36,429 nt of DNA from Pseudomonadota bacterium (GTDB lineage: Bacteria > Pseudomonadota > Alphaproteobacteria > Sphingomonadales > Sphingomonadaceae): positions 1 through 36,429 of the forward strand of contig JAKOWQ010000183.1 of assembly GCA_029781465.1 (NCBI GenBank), given 5' to 3'. Made by a program: the position numbers and the translations under genes. Each line of letters begins with the position of its first letter. Within the stretch, counting starts at the first letter, position 1. Under the pieces are notes generated by a model. It was not told where the DNA came from and did not search any database. It saw only the letters and a program-made list of their open reading frames with translations. This document shows positions 15,847 to 23,142 of this stretch, one piece after another.

Positions 15847-16914
15847 TCACTCCGCCGCGTTCACCCCGCCTGCCGCAAACATATCCGGCTCGCTCCCCTC
15901 GTCCGCGGCGTCATTCGCCCCGGCAACCTCGCCCTTGGCCTTGCGCCTTGCGTCGAAGCTTGACCAGACGTCGTTCCAGTTGCCCTTGGTCGCGGCCTTG
16001 GAATATTCGGTCGCGCGGGTTTCGAAGAAGTTGGCGTGTTCCACCCCGTTGAGCAGCGGGGCGAGCCAGGGGAGGGGGTGGTCCTCGATCATGTAGATCG
16101 CGGGCAGGCCCAGCTGGCTCAGGCGCCAGTCGGCGATGTAGCGGATGTAGCGCTTGATTTCCTTGGGGCTCATCCCCGGGACCGGGCCCAGCTCGAACGC
16201 CAGGTCGATGAAGGCATCTTCCAGCCGCACGGTCTTCTGGCAGCAATCGATGATGTCTTCCTTGACGCTCTTGGTCAGGCACTGGCGCTCGGCGCAGAAG
16301 GCGTGGAACAGGCGGGTAATGCCCTCGCAGTGCAGGCTCTCGTCGCGCACCGACCAGGAGACGATCTGGCCCATGCCCTTCATCTTGTTGAAGCGCGGGA
16401 AGTTCATCAGCATGGCGAAGCTGGCGAAGAGCTGCATCCCCTCGGTAAAGCCGCCGAACATCGCGAGGGTGCGGGCAATATCCTCGTCGCTGTCGACCCC
16501 GAAGGTGTGCATGTAGTTCGCCTTGTCGGCCATCTCGGTATATTCGAGGAAGGCCGAATACTCGGTCTCGGGCATGCCGATGGTATCGAGCAGGTGGCTG
16601 TAGGCGGCGATGTGGATCGTCTCCATGTTGGAGAAGGCGGCCAGCATCATCTTGACCTCGGTCGGCTTGAACACCCGCCCGTATTTCTCGTGATAGCAAT
16701 CCTGCACCTCGACATCGGCCTGGGTGAAGAAGCGGAAGATCTGGGTGAGCAGGTTGCGCTCATGCTCGGAAATCTTCTGCGCCCAGTCGCGGCAGTCCTC
16801 GCCCAAGGGAACTTCCTCGGGCATCCAGTGCACCTGCTGCTGGCGCTTCCAGAAATCGTAGGCCCAGGGATATTCGAAGGGCTTGTAGGTCTTGCGGGCT
16901 TCGAGAAGGGGCAT
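15847..16914 (-). CDS. nrdB: Ribonucleoside-diphosphate reductase, beta subunit (class Ia)
   Basis: This 355-residue radical-generating subunit has the di-iron ligands D67, E98, H101, E158, E192 and H195 and the radical tyrosine Y105. All spacings that I can compare with E. coli R2 agree (D84-E115 = 31, E115-Y122 = 7, E204-E238 = 34). It works with NrdA to make deoxyribonucleotides. The start at 16914 (MPLLEARKTYKPFEYPWAY) was preferred to an upstream in-frame codon because it is the usual N-terminus; the ribosome binding site is weak (CGGAG). The last 35 residues are acidic and Ala/Gly-rich. nrdA lies upstream on the same strand but is separated from nrdB by three small genes and a hairpin. 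Confidence 0.96.
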   Translation of the reverse strand: MPLLEARKTYKPFEYPWAYDFWKRQQQVHWMPEEVPLGEDCRDWAQKISEHERNLLTQIFRFFTQADVEVQDCYHEKYGRVFKPTEVKMMLAAFSNMETIHIAAYSHLLDTIGMPETEYSAFLEYTEMADKANYMHTFGVDSDEDIARTLAMFGGFTEGMQLFASFAMLMNFPRFNKMKGMGQIVSWSVRDESLHCEGITRLFHAFCAERQCLTKSVKEDIIDCCQKTVRLEDAFIDLAFELGPVPGMSPKEIKRYIRYIADWRLSQLGLPAIYMIEDHPLPWLAPLLNGVEHANFFETRATEYSKAATKGNWNDVWSSFDARRKAKGEVAGANDAADEGSEPDMFAAGGVNAAE

Positions 16915-16949
16915 CTTACGACTCCGGAATGAGATCAGCGAACGAGGAT

Positions 16950-16983
16950 AGCGCAAAGCCCCCTGCGGCCGAAGCCGAGGGGG
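16950..16983 (-). terminator. GC-rich UUCG hairpin before nrdB
   Basis: On the minus strand CCCCCT...AGGGGG arms (16983-16978 and 16964-16959) enclose an inner CGGC-TTCG-GCCG stem, a UUCG tetraloop, followed by CTTT. It sits between the PepSY-type gene and nrdB. The T-run is short, so it may be a leaky terminator, an attenuator or an mRNA-stabilising element rather than a full stop. Confidence 0.5.
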
Positions 16984-17016
16984 TGTGCGAAGCTGGGGAT
17001 AGGATGGGGTGGAGGG

Positions 17017-17397
17017 CTAGTTCCAGAACCAGCCGGGCTTCTGCGCGCGGGCCTTGCGGTTCTTCCACATCGCGACATAGAGCCACAGCCCGGAAAAGCT
17101 GAAGAACACCATCGCTAGCCCGGCGAGCGAGGCGATCACCGTGCCCAGCGGGCCGAAGCTTTCGCCCGAATGCAGGTGATGGATCAGCCCGACGTTGAAG
17201 GCGGACTGCGGCGGCCTGGGCCGGCAGATCATCGTTTCGGGGCACTGGAAGCCATCGGGCACGATCGCCGCGGGGCGTTCCTGCTCGCCGCCCAGCACCT
17301 CGCCCCAGATCGGCACCTGGCTGAGCACCCCGGTCACCGCGATCCACAGCAGGACCACGCCGAACAGAACCGAAAGCCAGCGATGCCACTTGCGCAT
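17017..17397 (-). CDS. PepSY-associated transmembrane helix protein
   Basis: This 126-residue membrane protein has the start at 17397 chosen because AAGGAG lies eight bases before it; the open frame continues 27 residues further upstream without a better site. It has an N-terminal HRWLSVLFGVVLLWIAVTGVL helix, a periplasmic-looking loop with two cysteines (CPETMIC), the HHLHSGESFGPLG motif and a second helix IASLAGLAMVFFSFSGLWLYV. This short HRW...H-x-HSG...SGLWLY layout is that of PepSY-associated TM proteins, often linked to iron uptake or membrane redox. It lies within the group of small genes between nrdA and nrdB. The precise role is unknown. Confidence 0.75.
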   Translation of the reverse strand: MRKWHRWLSVLFGVVLLWIAVTGVLSQVPIWGEVLGGEQERPAAIVPDGFQCPETMICRPRPPQSAFNVGLIHHLHSGESFGPLGTVIASLAGLAMVFFSFSGLWLYVAMWKNRKARAQKPGWFWN

Positions 17398-17499
17398 GGG
17401 GGAAAGCTCCTTGGAAACGAATTGCCTTTGTTCCAAAGCCTTCCGCACCGCGCCGGGCAAGCGCCAAATGGTCGCCAATTGTAATCGCGTGCGCTTTCA

Positions 17500-18189
17500 T
17501 CATGCCGCCCCGGGCTTGCGCGCGACGAGCAGCATCGATTTCCACAACCAGGGCAGCCGCCCGACCCCGGCGAATTCGCCGACCGTGAAGCCCGCGTCTT
17601 CGAGCAGCCGACCCAGCGTGGCGCGGCTCCAGAACTTGATGTGTCCGCCGTGCCACAGCGGGTTGTGATGGTGGTCCCACTTGCCCGCCAGCGACAGCGC
17701 CAGGTTCTTGAGGTAGCCGTGATAGGGCGTGGTGACGATCAGCGCGCCGCCCGGGCGCAGCGCTTCAAAGCAGAAGCGCGCCAGGCACCGCGGATCGTAG
17801 AGATGCTCGACCACCTCGGTGCTTACCACCAGGTCGAAACTGCCAGGATCGCCAATCCCCTGGCCTTCCAGCGGGCGGGCGAAATCGCACACGGCAAAGG
17901 CCGCGCCGCTGCCCCGGGCCTGGGCAAGCGCGATCCCCTCCGCGTCGCCGTCAACCCCGGTGACCGCAAAGCCGCGCGCCGCCAGGGCAGCGGCAAGCGA
18001 GCCATTGCCGCATCCGGCATCGAGCACGCTGCGGGGGGCCAATGCCTCGACCCGGGCGATCACCGCCGGATTGAGATAGCCCGAGGATTCGGGGTCCTGC
18101 GCGGTCCAGCCATAGGAATCGGTCTTGTCCGAGGCGGGAGTGGCGCAAGCCGCCGCCATATCGCCGGACGTGTCGGCCGCCGGCGTCAC
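17500..18189 (-). CDS. Class I SAM-dependent methyltransferase
   Basis: This 229-residue methyltransferase has the SAM-binding motif VLDAGCGNGSLA at about residues 55-66, the acidic loop TGVDGDAEGI, and FDLVVSTEVVEHLYDP followed by LRPGGALIVTTPYHGY. It belongs to the UbiG/Methyltransf_11-23 type; the target could be a small molecule or lipid. The start is a GTG at 18189, and an in-frame ATG 10 residues later (18159) is an alternative. The HHHNPLWHGGHIKFWSRATL segment is typical of a subgroup often seen near polysaccharide genes. It is placed between nrdA and nrdB without an obvious functional link to nucleotide reduction. Confidence 0.85.
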   Translation of the reverse strand: MTPAADTSGDMAAACATPASDKTDSYGWTAQDPESSGYLNPAVIARVEALAPRSVLDAGCGNGSLAAALAARGFAVTGVDGDAEGIALAQARGSGAAFAVCDFARPLEGQGIGDPGSFDLVVSTEVVEHLYDPRCLARFCFEALRPGGALIVTTPYHGYLKNLALSLAGKWDHHHNPLWHGGHIKFWSRATLGRLLEDAGFTVGEFAGVGRLPWLWKSMLLVARKPGAA

Positions 18190-18235
18190 TGCCCCAGCCT
18201 CTTGGCTTCGGTAACCGGCAGGGCGGCAGCAAGGA

Positions 18236-18382
18236 TCACAACCAGTCAGCTCCCTTTGCCAGGAACAGCGCTCCGACCGCCGCCAGGGTCAACGAAGCGG
18301 GCCAGCCCAGCCTGCGCACCTGCGGGCTGAGCACGGCTCCCAGGATCATCGCTGCTCCGGCCCCGATCGCAAACCAGTTCAT
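18236..18382 (-). CDS. Small two-helix membrane protein
   Basis: This 48-residue frame starting at 18382 encodes two short hydrophobic stretches (FAIGAGAAMILGAVLSP and ASLTLAAVGALFLAKGA) separated by a basic turn (QVRRLGWP), compatible with a helical hairpin in the inner membrane. It starts 20 bases after the nrdA stop and ends 46 bases before the methyltransferase start, filling a gap that would otherwise be empty. The ribosome binding site is poor. No family is recognised; it is called from composition and position only. Confidence 0.5.
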   Translation of the reverse strand: MNWFAIGAGAAMILGAVLSPQVRRLGWPASLTLAAVGALFLAKGADWL

Positions 18383-18401
18383 GATGGCCCGCCTACCCGC
18401 C

Positions 18402-20456
18402 TTACTGACAGGCCAGGCATTCCTCGTAGTCGGTCTGGCCACCGGCGCTGAGCTCGAACTTGGCTGCCTCGGCGGTGTTGTCGGCCTCGACCCCGCCGGC
18501 GAAACCGGCGCGCTGCACCGACTTGCTGCGCAGATAGTAAAGGCTCTTGATGCCCTTCTCCCAGGCCTGGAAGTGCAGCATCATCAGGTCCCACTTGTCG
18601 ACATCGGCGGGGATGTAGAGGTTCAGCGACTGCGCCTGATCGATATAGGGGGTGCGATCGGCCGCGAATTCGAGCAGCCAGCGCTGGTCGATCTCGAAGC
18701 TGGTCTTGTAGACCGCCTTTTCCTCTGGCGACAGGAAATCGAGGTGCTGGACCGAGCCGCCGCGCTCGAGGATCGAGTTCCAGACGTTGTTGGTGTCCTT
18801 GGCCTTGGTCTGGAGCAGCTTCTCCAGATAGGGGTTCTTGACCACGAAGCTGCCCGAGAGGGTCTTGTGGGTGTAGATATTGGCCGGGATCGGCTCGATG
18901 CAGGCGCTGGTGCCGCCGCAGATGATGCTGATCGAGGCCGTGGGCGCGATCGCCATCTTGCACGAAAAGCGCTGCATCACCCCCATGTCGGCGGCATCGG
19001 GGCAGGCGCCGCGTTCCTGCGCCAGCAGCAGGCTGGCCTCATCAGCCTTGGCGGCGATGTGCTTGAACATCTTGAGGTTCATCGCCTTGGCCATCGCAGA
19101 TTCAAAGCCGATGCCCTTCATCTGCAGGAACGAGTGGAAACCCATTACCCCCATGCCGACCGAGCGTTCGCGCGCGGCGGAATACTTGGCGCGGGCCATC
19201 TCGTCGGGCGCGCGGTCGATATAGTCCTGCAGCACGTTGTCGAGGAAGCGCAGCACGTCCTCGATGAAGCGCTCGTCCTTGTTCCACTCGTCCCAGGTTT
19301 CCAGGTTGAGGCTGGAGAGGCAGCACACCGCAGTGCGATCGTTGCCAAGGTGGTCCTTGCCGGTGGGCAGGGTGATCTCGCTGCACAGGTTCGAGGTCGA
19401 AACCTTGAGCCCCAGGTCGCGGTGATGCTTGGGCATCATCCGGTTCACCGTGTCGGAGAAGACGATATAGGGCTCGCCGGTGGCCAGCCGGTTCTCGACC
19501 AGTTTCTGGAACAGGCTGCGGGCATCGACCGTGCCGCGCACCGAACCGTCCTTGGGGCTCCTCAGCTGGAATTCGGCGCCGTCGCGCACGGCTTCCATGA
19601 ATTCGTCGGTCAGCAGCACGCCGTGGTGCAGGTTGAGCGCCTTGCGGTTGAAATCGCCCGAGGGCTTGCGGATCTCGAGGAATTCCTCGATCTCGGGGTG
19701 CGAGACGTCGAGATAGCACGCGGCCGAACCGCGCCGCAGCGAGCCTTGCGAAATCGCCAGGGTCAGGCTGTCCATCACCCGCACGAAGGGGATGATCCCG
19801 CTGGTCTTGCCGTTGAGCCCGACCGGCTCGCCGATCCCGCGCACGTTGCCCCAATAGGTGCCGATCCCGCCGCCGCGGCTCGCCAGCCAGACGTTCTCGT
19901 TCCAGGTGCCGACAATCCCCTCGAGGCTGTCCGACACCGAGTTGAGATAGCAGCTGATCGGCAGACCCCGGTTGGTGCCGCCGTTGGAGAGCACCGGGGT
20001 GGCGGGCATGAACCACAGCTTCGAGACATAGTCGTAGAGCCGCTGGGCGTGATCGGCATCGTCGGCATAGGCGGCGGCGACGCGGGCGAAGAGATCCTGA
20101 TAGCTTTCGCCGGGCAGCAGATAGCGGTCGTCGAGCGTTTCCTTGCCGAATTCGGTCAGCAGCGCATCGCGCGCGCTGTCGGTCACCACGGCGAAACGGC
20201 GGTCGTGGATCGCCTTGCTGTCATCCCGGGGGGCGGCGGCCACGGCCACGGCGCTGGCCAGCGCCTCGGCGCCCAGCTTTTCGACCAGACCGGCCGAGCC
20301 GGCATCGTTCTTGTCCGTCATCGGCAGCGCCGGGCCCTCGCCCGCCTCCTTGCTCGCCTTGCGGGGAGCCCTGGCCGCGGTCTCCGCCTCGGCGCTGTCC
20401 GCCAGGCTTGCTTCGACCTCTGCCATCGTCGGCTCTTCCCCGTTCCTGAAATCCAC
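18402..20456 (-). CDS. nrdA: Ribonucleoside-diphosphate reductase, alpha subunit (class Ia)
   Basis: This 684-residue catalytic subunit has the active-site triad N356-C358-E360 (NLCSE), the redox pair C169 (ISCYLN) and C378 (AVCCLSS), the radical-transfer YY in SLYYLRSKS, and the C-terminal CLAC thiol pair that re-reduces the site. It reduces NDPs with NrdB. Residues 1-80 are Ala/Glu/Asp-rich and show no ATP-cone (no KRDG-type motif), so activity control by dATP at that site is probably absent. Either MDFRNGEEP (20456) or MAEVEAS (20426) could be the start. It is followed by three small genes and then nrdB. A candidate NrdR-box promoter lies about 200-250 bases upstream. Confidence 0.96.
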   Translation of the reverse strand: MDFRNGEEPTMAEVEASLADSAEAETAARAPRKASKEAGEGPALPMTDKNDAGSAGLVEKLGAEALASAVAVAAAPRDDSKAIHDRRFAVVTDSARDALLTEFGKETLDDRYLLPGESYQDLFARVAAAYADDADHAQRLYDYVSKLWFMPATPVLSNGGTNRGLPISCYLNSVSDSLEGIVGTWNENVWLASRGGGIGTYWGNVRGIGEPVGLNGKTSGIIPFVRVMDSLTLAISQGSLRRGSAACYLDVSHPEIEEFLEIRKPSGDFNRKALNLHHGVLLTDEFMEAVRDGAEFQLRSPKDGSVRGTVDARSLFQKLVENRLATGEPYIVFSDTVNRMMPKHHRDLGLKVSTSNLCSEITLPTGKDHLGNDRTAVCCLSSLNLETWDEWNKDERFIEDVLRFLDNVLQDYIDRAPDEMARAKYSAARERSVGMGVMGFHSFLQMKGIGFESAMAKAMNLKMFKHIAAKADEASLLLAQERGACPDAADMGVMQRFSCKMAIAPTASISIICGGTSACIEPIPANIYTHKTLSGSFVVKNPYLEKLLQTKAKDTNNVWNSILERGGSVQHLDFLSPEEKAVYKTSFEIDQRWLLEFAADRTPYIDQAQSLNLYIPADVDKWDLMMLHFQAWEKGIKSLYYLRSKSVQRAGFAGGVEADNTAEAAKFELSAGGQTDYEECLACQ

Positions 20457-21048
20457 CTTGCTGCCCCCGTACTATCCCGATGCTCAACCAACCCGGCCCG
20501 TTTCCCCGGCTGCGAATCGGCAAGCAGGCCAATCTAGCAGACGGGGAGAACAAAAAGGGAAAAACTTATCCCCATGCCATCCCCAGACCGATGCACCAGG
20601 GGGCTTGATCGAGGCCCGAATCCGCCACCCCGGCGCCCGACGCGCGGCTGCGGCTGAATCTAGGTCTAGAGGTCCCCCCGTGTGCCGGACCACTACCTAT
20701 AGTGCCCGAACCGGAATCGGGTGCAAGAGGGTAAATCGGCTGGCAACCATGATCGCGCGCTGTCCACAGCCCCGTGAATCATGTCGCGGTGCAGCGACGC
20801 GCGGAAATCCGGGGGCCGGGCCGCGGCGCAAGAGTCAAAATCAAAATTGAAAAAAATTTTGCACCGGAATCGCCGCTCCGGGGCGTTGACAAGGATGGAA
20901 TCGGAACCGGAAATTTTGTTGCCGATTTGGCTCACGCAAAGGGCCGTTGCGGGCGTGCTTTACTGCTTGATACCGGCAACACACCTGCTAGGGTCAGGAC
21001 CCATTACCCCAGCCTCGGCGGCAAGATCGCAACGGAGAATCGCCTGCC
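20457..21048. other. 592-bp regulatory gap between nrdA and a GlsB-like gene
   Basis: No convincing gene is seen here. The nrdA-proximal part (20457-20640) is a long leader that contains TTATCCCCA (20566-20574), one mismatch from a DnaA box. Candidate NrdR boxes are at 20657-20705 (separate entry). The middle is AT-rich (20834-20862, A/T tracts), unlike its surroundings, and TTGACA at 20886-20891 may be the -35 of the rightward gene, though no good -10 follows. An 80-residue minus-strand frame at 20693-20935 has no family feature. Confidence 0.5.
20657..20705 (-). promoter_or_regulatory. Candidate pair of NrdR boxes upstream of nrdA
   Basis: CACTACCTATAGTG (20691-20704) is a palindrome with CACTA/TAGTG arms that closely follows the NrdR-box consensus (ACAC-TATATATA-GTGT type). 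A second, weaker copy with TCTAG-GT-CTAGA (20659-20670) lies 33 bp away centre to centre; known pairs are usually 31-32 bp apart. On the minus strand TTGCAC lies upstream and ACTATA, inside the first box, follows after 17 bases, so the box would overlap the -10. NrdR is the known repressor of nrd genes. Confidence 0.5.
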
Positions 21049-21291
21049 ATGATCAACCTGATCGGTGCCCTCATCAGCGGCCTGCTCGTCGGCTGGGCCG
21101 CGCGCTTCTTTTACCCCGGCTGGGTGCCGATGGGCCTGGGGATGACGATCCTGCTGGGGATCGGCGGATCGCTGCTCGCCAGCTTCGTCGCCGGGGGCGG
21201 GCGTTATGGCGCCCAGGTCAACCGCGCCGGCTGCCTCGCCTCGGTGCTGGGGGCAATGGCGCTGATCTTCATTGGCCGGCATATGTTCTAG
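21049..21291 (+). CDS. GlsB/YeaQ/YmgE-family small membrane protein
   Basis: This 80-residue protein has three hydrophobic helices: INLIGALISGLLVGWAARFF, GLGMTILLGIGGSLLASFVAGG and GCLASVLGAMALIFIGRHMF. The I-GxLIxGxLxGxxAR opening and the TILLGIGGSLL middle are typical of the transglycosylase-associated (GlsB/YeaQ/YmgE) family, stress-linked inner-membrane proteins of unclear biochemistry. GGAG 11 bases before the ATG may serve as the ribosome binding site. It stands alone, divergent from the nrdA promoter region. Confidence 0.85.
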   Translation: MINLIGALISGLLVGWAARFFYPGWVPMGLGMTILLGIGGSLLASFVAGGGRYGAQVNRAGCLASVLGAMALIFIGRHMF

Positions 21292-21400
21292 GCGGCGCGG
21301 ACAAGTCCAGACGGGGCGTCTCGCAGAATAGCCCGCCGGAAAGCGGACCTTCTGGATACGACAACGTAGCAGTCATTGCGAGATGTGGTTATGCTGGGGC

Positions 21401-21919
21401 ATGGTCTCACTAGATGACCCCTTCTGGTCCAGCCTGTCCCATGCTTATGGGAGCGCCCAAGATATTCCGGGGTTGATCCATGCCCTCGCTCAAGGCCCTG
21501 GACCAAAATCGTCCTACGAAAGCGAGCCTTGGTTCAGCATTTGGTCTAGCCTCTGCCATCAGGGTGACGTGTTCGATGCCTCATACGCTGCCGTCCCCCA
21601 TATTGTTGAAATTGGCTGTAACGCGGCTGGCCCGGTTGATTTCAGCTTCTTTCAGTTCCCTGCGGCGGTAGAAGTCGCCCGAAAGAAGGGGCGGGGCCCC
21701 ACTGTGCCGGTTGATCTGTCTGAATCTTATTTCTCTGCGATCAAGCGGATTGAGGACTGCATAACCCGACACCGAGATGAAGTTTGGGACGAGACAACTC
21801 TACTATCGGTGTTGGCTGCGCAGGCGGTGGCCAAGGGGAATCAAAGGGTAGCAGAAGCTGTCATGAATTTGGACGACACTCTGATCCAGCGCTTGATCGA
21901 TCTCGACTTCGATGACTGA
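21401..21919 (+). CDS. Orphan immunity-protein-like hypothetical protein
   Basis: This 172-residue acidic, soluble protein (MVSLDDPFWSSLSHAYGSA...) could start at 21383, six residues earlier. The segment WFSIWSSLCHQGDVFDASYAAVPHIVEI resembles a motif I associate with immunity proteins of contact-dependent or polymorphic toxins and with HEAT-like small proteins. The C-terminal half is helical (LLSVLAAQAVAKGNQRVAEAVMNL). Codon use is less GC-rich than in neighbours, and there is no toxin gene, Rhs core or VgrG around it, so it may be an orphan immunity gene gained by transfer. I cannot assign a Pfam family with confidence. The immunity role is inference. Confidence 0.6.
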   Translation: MVSLDDPFWSSLSHAYGSAQDIPGLIHALAQGPGPKSSYESEPWFSIWSSLCHQGDVFDASYAAVPHIVEIGCNAAGPVDFSFFQFPAAVEVARKKGRGPTVPVDLSESYFSAIKRIEDCITRHRDEVWDETTLLSVLAAQAVAKGNQRVAEAVMNLDDTLIQRLIDLDFDD

Positions 21920-22020
21920 CCAATGTCAGCTCCCCCCGACACCCCCGCCATTGGGCTTATCTGCGTCACCCGCCTAAAGTTGGCGCCCATCTACGCCAGC
22001 GATTGCCCCAGCCGCCGCGC

Positions 22021-22899
22021 CTAGCGCGCGTGGGCGGCGATCGCGTCGGCGATTTCCTCGACCAGCTCGACCGGCAGGTCGTGGCCCATGCCGGGGATTT
22101 CGTGGAGCCTGGCCCCCGCGATATGAGCGGCGGTGTCGCGCCCGCCCGCGACGGGAACCAGCGGATCGTCCTGTCCGTGGATCACCAGGGTCGGCGCGGT
22201 GATTGCTTTCAGCCGCTTGCGGCGATCGCCATCGGCGATGATCGCGGCCATCTGCCGGGCGATCCCGGGGGGATAGTAGCCGCGCCGGTAATCGCGCTCG
22301 ATCCGCTCGCGCAGCCGGGTTTCCTCGGCCGGGTAGCCCGGGCTGCCGATGGTCCGCGCCACCTTCACCCCGTAGTCGACCGCGTCGGGCAGGCTCGATG
22401 ACATCGGCCGCCCGGTCAGCACCTTCATCGCCTCTGGCCGGGCGCGGGGCAGGCGGCGGTTGCCGGTGGTCGACATGATCGAGGTCAGGGTGCGGACCCG
22501 CCCGGGATGGTGCACCGCGAGCAGCTGCGCGATCATGCCCCCCATCGAGGCGCCCACCACATGCGCGCTTGCGATCCCCAGCGCATCGAGCAGCCCGACG
22601 GCATCGCCGGCCATGTCGCCAAGGCTGTAGGCGGTACGCGGCCTGAGGCCGATCATCGCCTTGAGTACGGTGCGGGGGATATTGGGCACCCCGGCGGCAT
22701 CGAAGCGCTGCGAAAGGCCGACATCGCGGTTGTCATAGCGGATCACGTGATAGCCGCGCGCCACCAGCGCATCGACCAGCTCGGTCGGCCACAGGGTAAG
22801 CTGCCCGCCCAGCCCCATCACCAGCAGCAGCGGCTCGGCGGCGGGATCGCCGTGGCTTTCGTATTCGATCGCGATCCCGTTGGCACTGACTTGCGGCAT
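22021..22899 (-). CDS. Alpha/beta-fold hydrolase
   Basis: This 292-residue alpha/beta hydrolase has its nucleophile S118 in the elbow GASMGG, an oxyanion region at LLLVMGLGGQLTLWP, the acid in IHGQDDPLVP and the histidine in IPGMGHDLP. The subgroup with YDNRDVGLSQ and YSLGDMAGDAVGLLDALGI is the epoxide-hydrolase/lactonase-like or RdmC-like esterase set common in alphaproteobacteria. The start at 22899 (MPQVSANGIAIEY) has GGGGAG six bases upstream. The open frame extends 56 residues further, but that part is translated from the repeat element and is not conserved protein. The substrate is unknown; it is not close to the ring-cleavage cluster. Confidence 0.88.
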   Translation of the reverse strand: MPQVSANGIAIEYESHGDPAAEPLLLVMGLGGQLTLWPTELVDALVARGYHVIRYDNRDVGLSQRFDAAGVPNIPRTVLKAMIGLRPRTAYSLGDMAGDAVGLLDALGIASAHVVGASMGGMIAQLLAVHHPGRVRTLTSIMSTTGNRRLPRARPEAMKVLTGRPMSSSLPDAVDYGVKVARTIGSPGYPAEETRLRERIERDYRRGYYPPGIARQMAAIIADGDRRKRLKAITAPTLVIHGQDDPLVPVAGGRDTAAHIAGARLHEIPGMGHDLPVELVEEIADAIAAHAR

Positions 22900-22977
22900 G
22901 GTGGCTCCCCGGTTTGCTTTGGCGGGGAGGAATAGCGCGAAGGGTGCAATGCGCAACCTGTCCGCAACACCGCCCCC

Positions 22978-23114
22978 GTCACCCTGAACTTGTTTCAGGG
23001 TCCATCGTGCCGAACAAGCGAAGAGCCGATTCGAAAGCCAACCGTGCGGGCAGCTCAAACCTGCCAATCACTGGGCGAAACGGGAAATGGACCCTGAAAC
23101 AAGTTCAGGGTGAC
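22978..23114. repeat. Inverted pair of a 28-bp sphingomonad-type repeat
   Basis: Two perfect 28-base copies face each other at 22978-23005 and 23087-23114, separated by 81 bases. Each copy contains its own small hairpin, CCCTGAA-CTTGT-TTCAGGG. The element lies in the gap between the alpha/beta hydrolase and PPK2 genes, both on the minus strand. I recall this unit as a highly repeated intergenic element in sphingomonads; its copy number here cannot be tested from one window. As RNA it could form a long stem and act as a terminator or processing site. Confidence 0.8.
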
Positions 23115-23142
23115 GACCAGGTAGGGTTGGGATTGACCCGCT

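Noticed and set aside
18381..20537. 718-codon plus-strand frame
   Set aside because: It is the antisense shadow of nrdA, whose catalytic residues are all intact on the minus strand.
20693..20935. 80-codon minus-strand frame upstream of nrdA
   Set aside because: No ribosome binding site, no family features, and it overlaps the candidate NrdR box and AT-rich region.
22900..23067. 56-residue N-terminal extension of the alpha/beta hydrolase frame
   Set aside because: It is translated partly from the inverted repeat element; the family N-terminus and ribosome binding site are at 22899.
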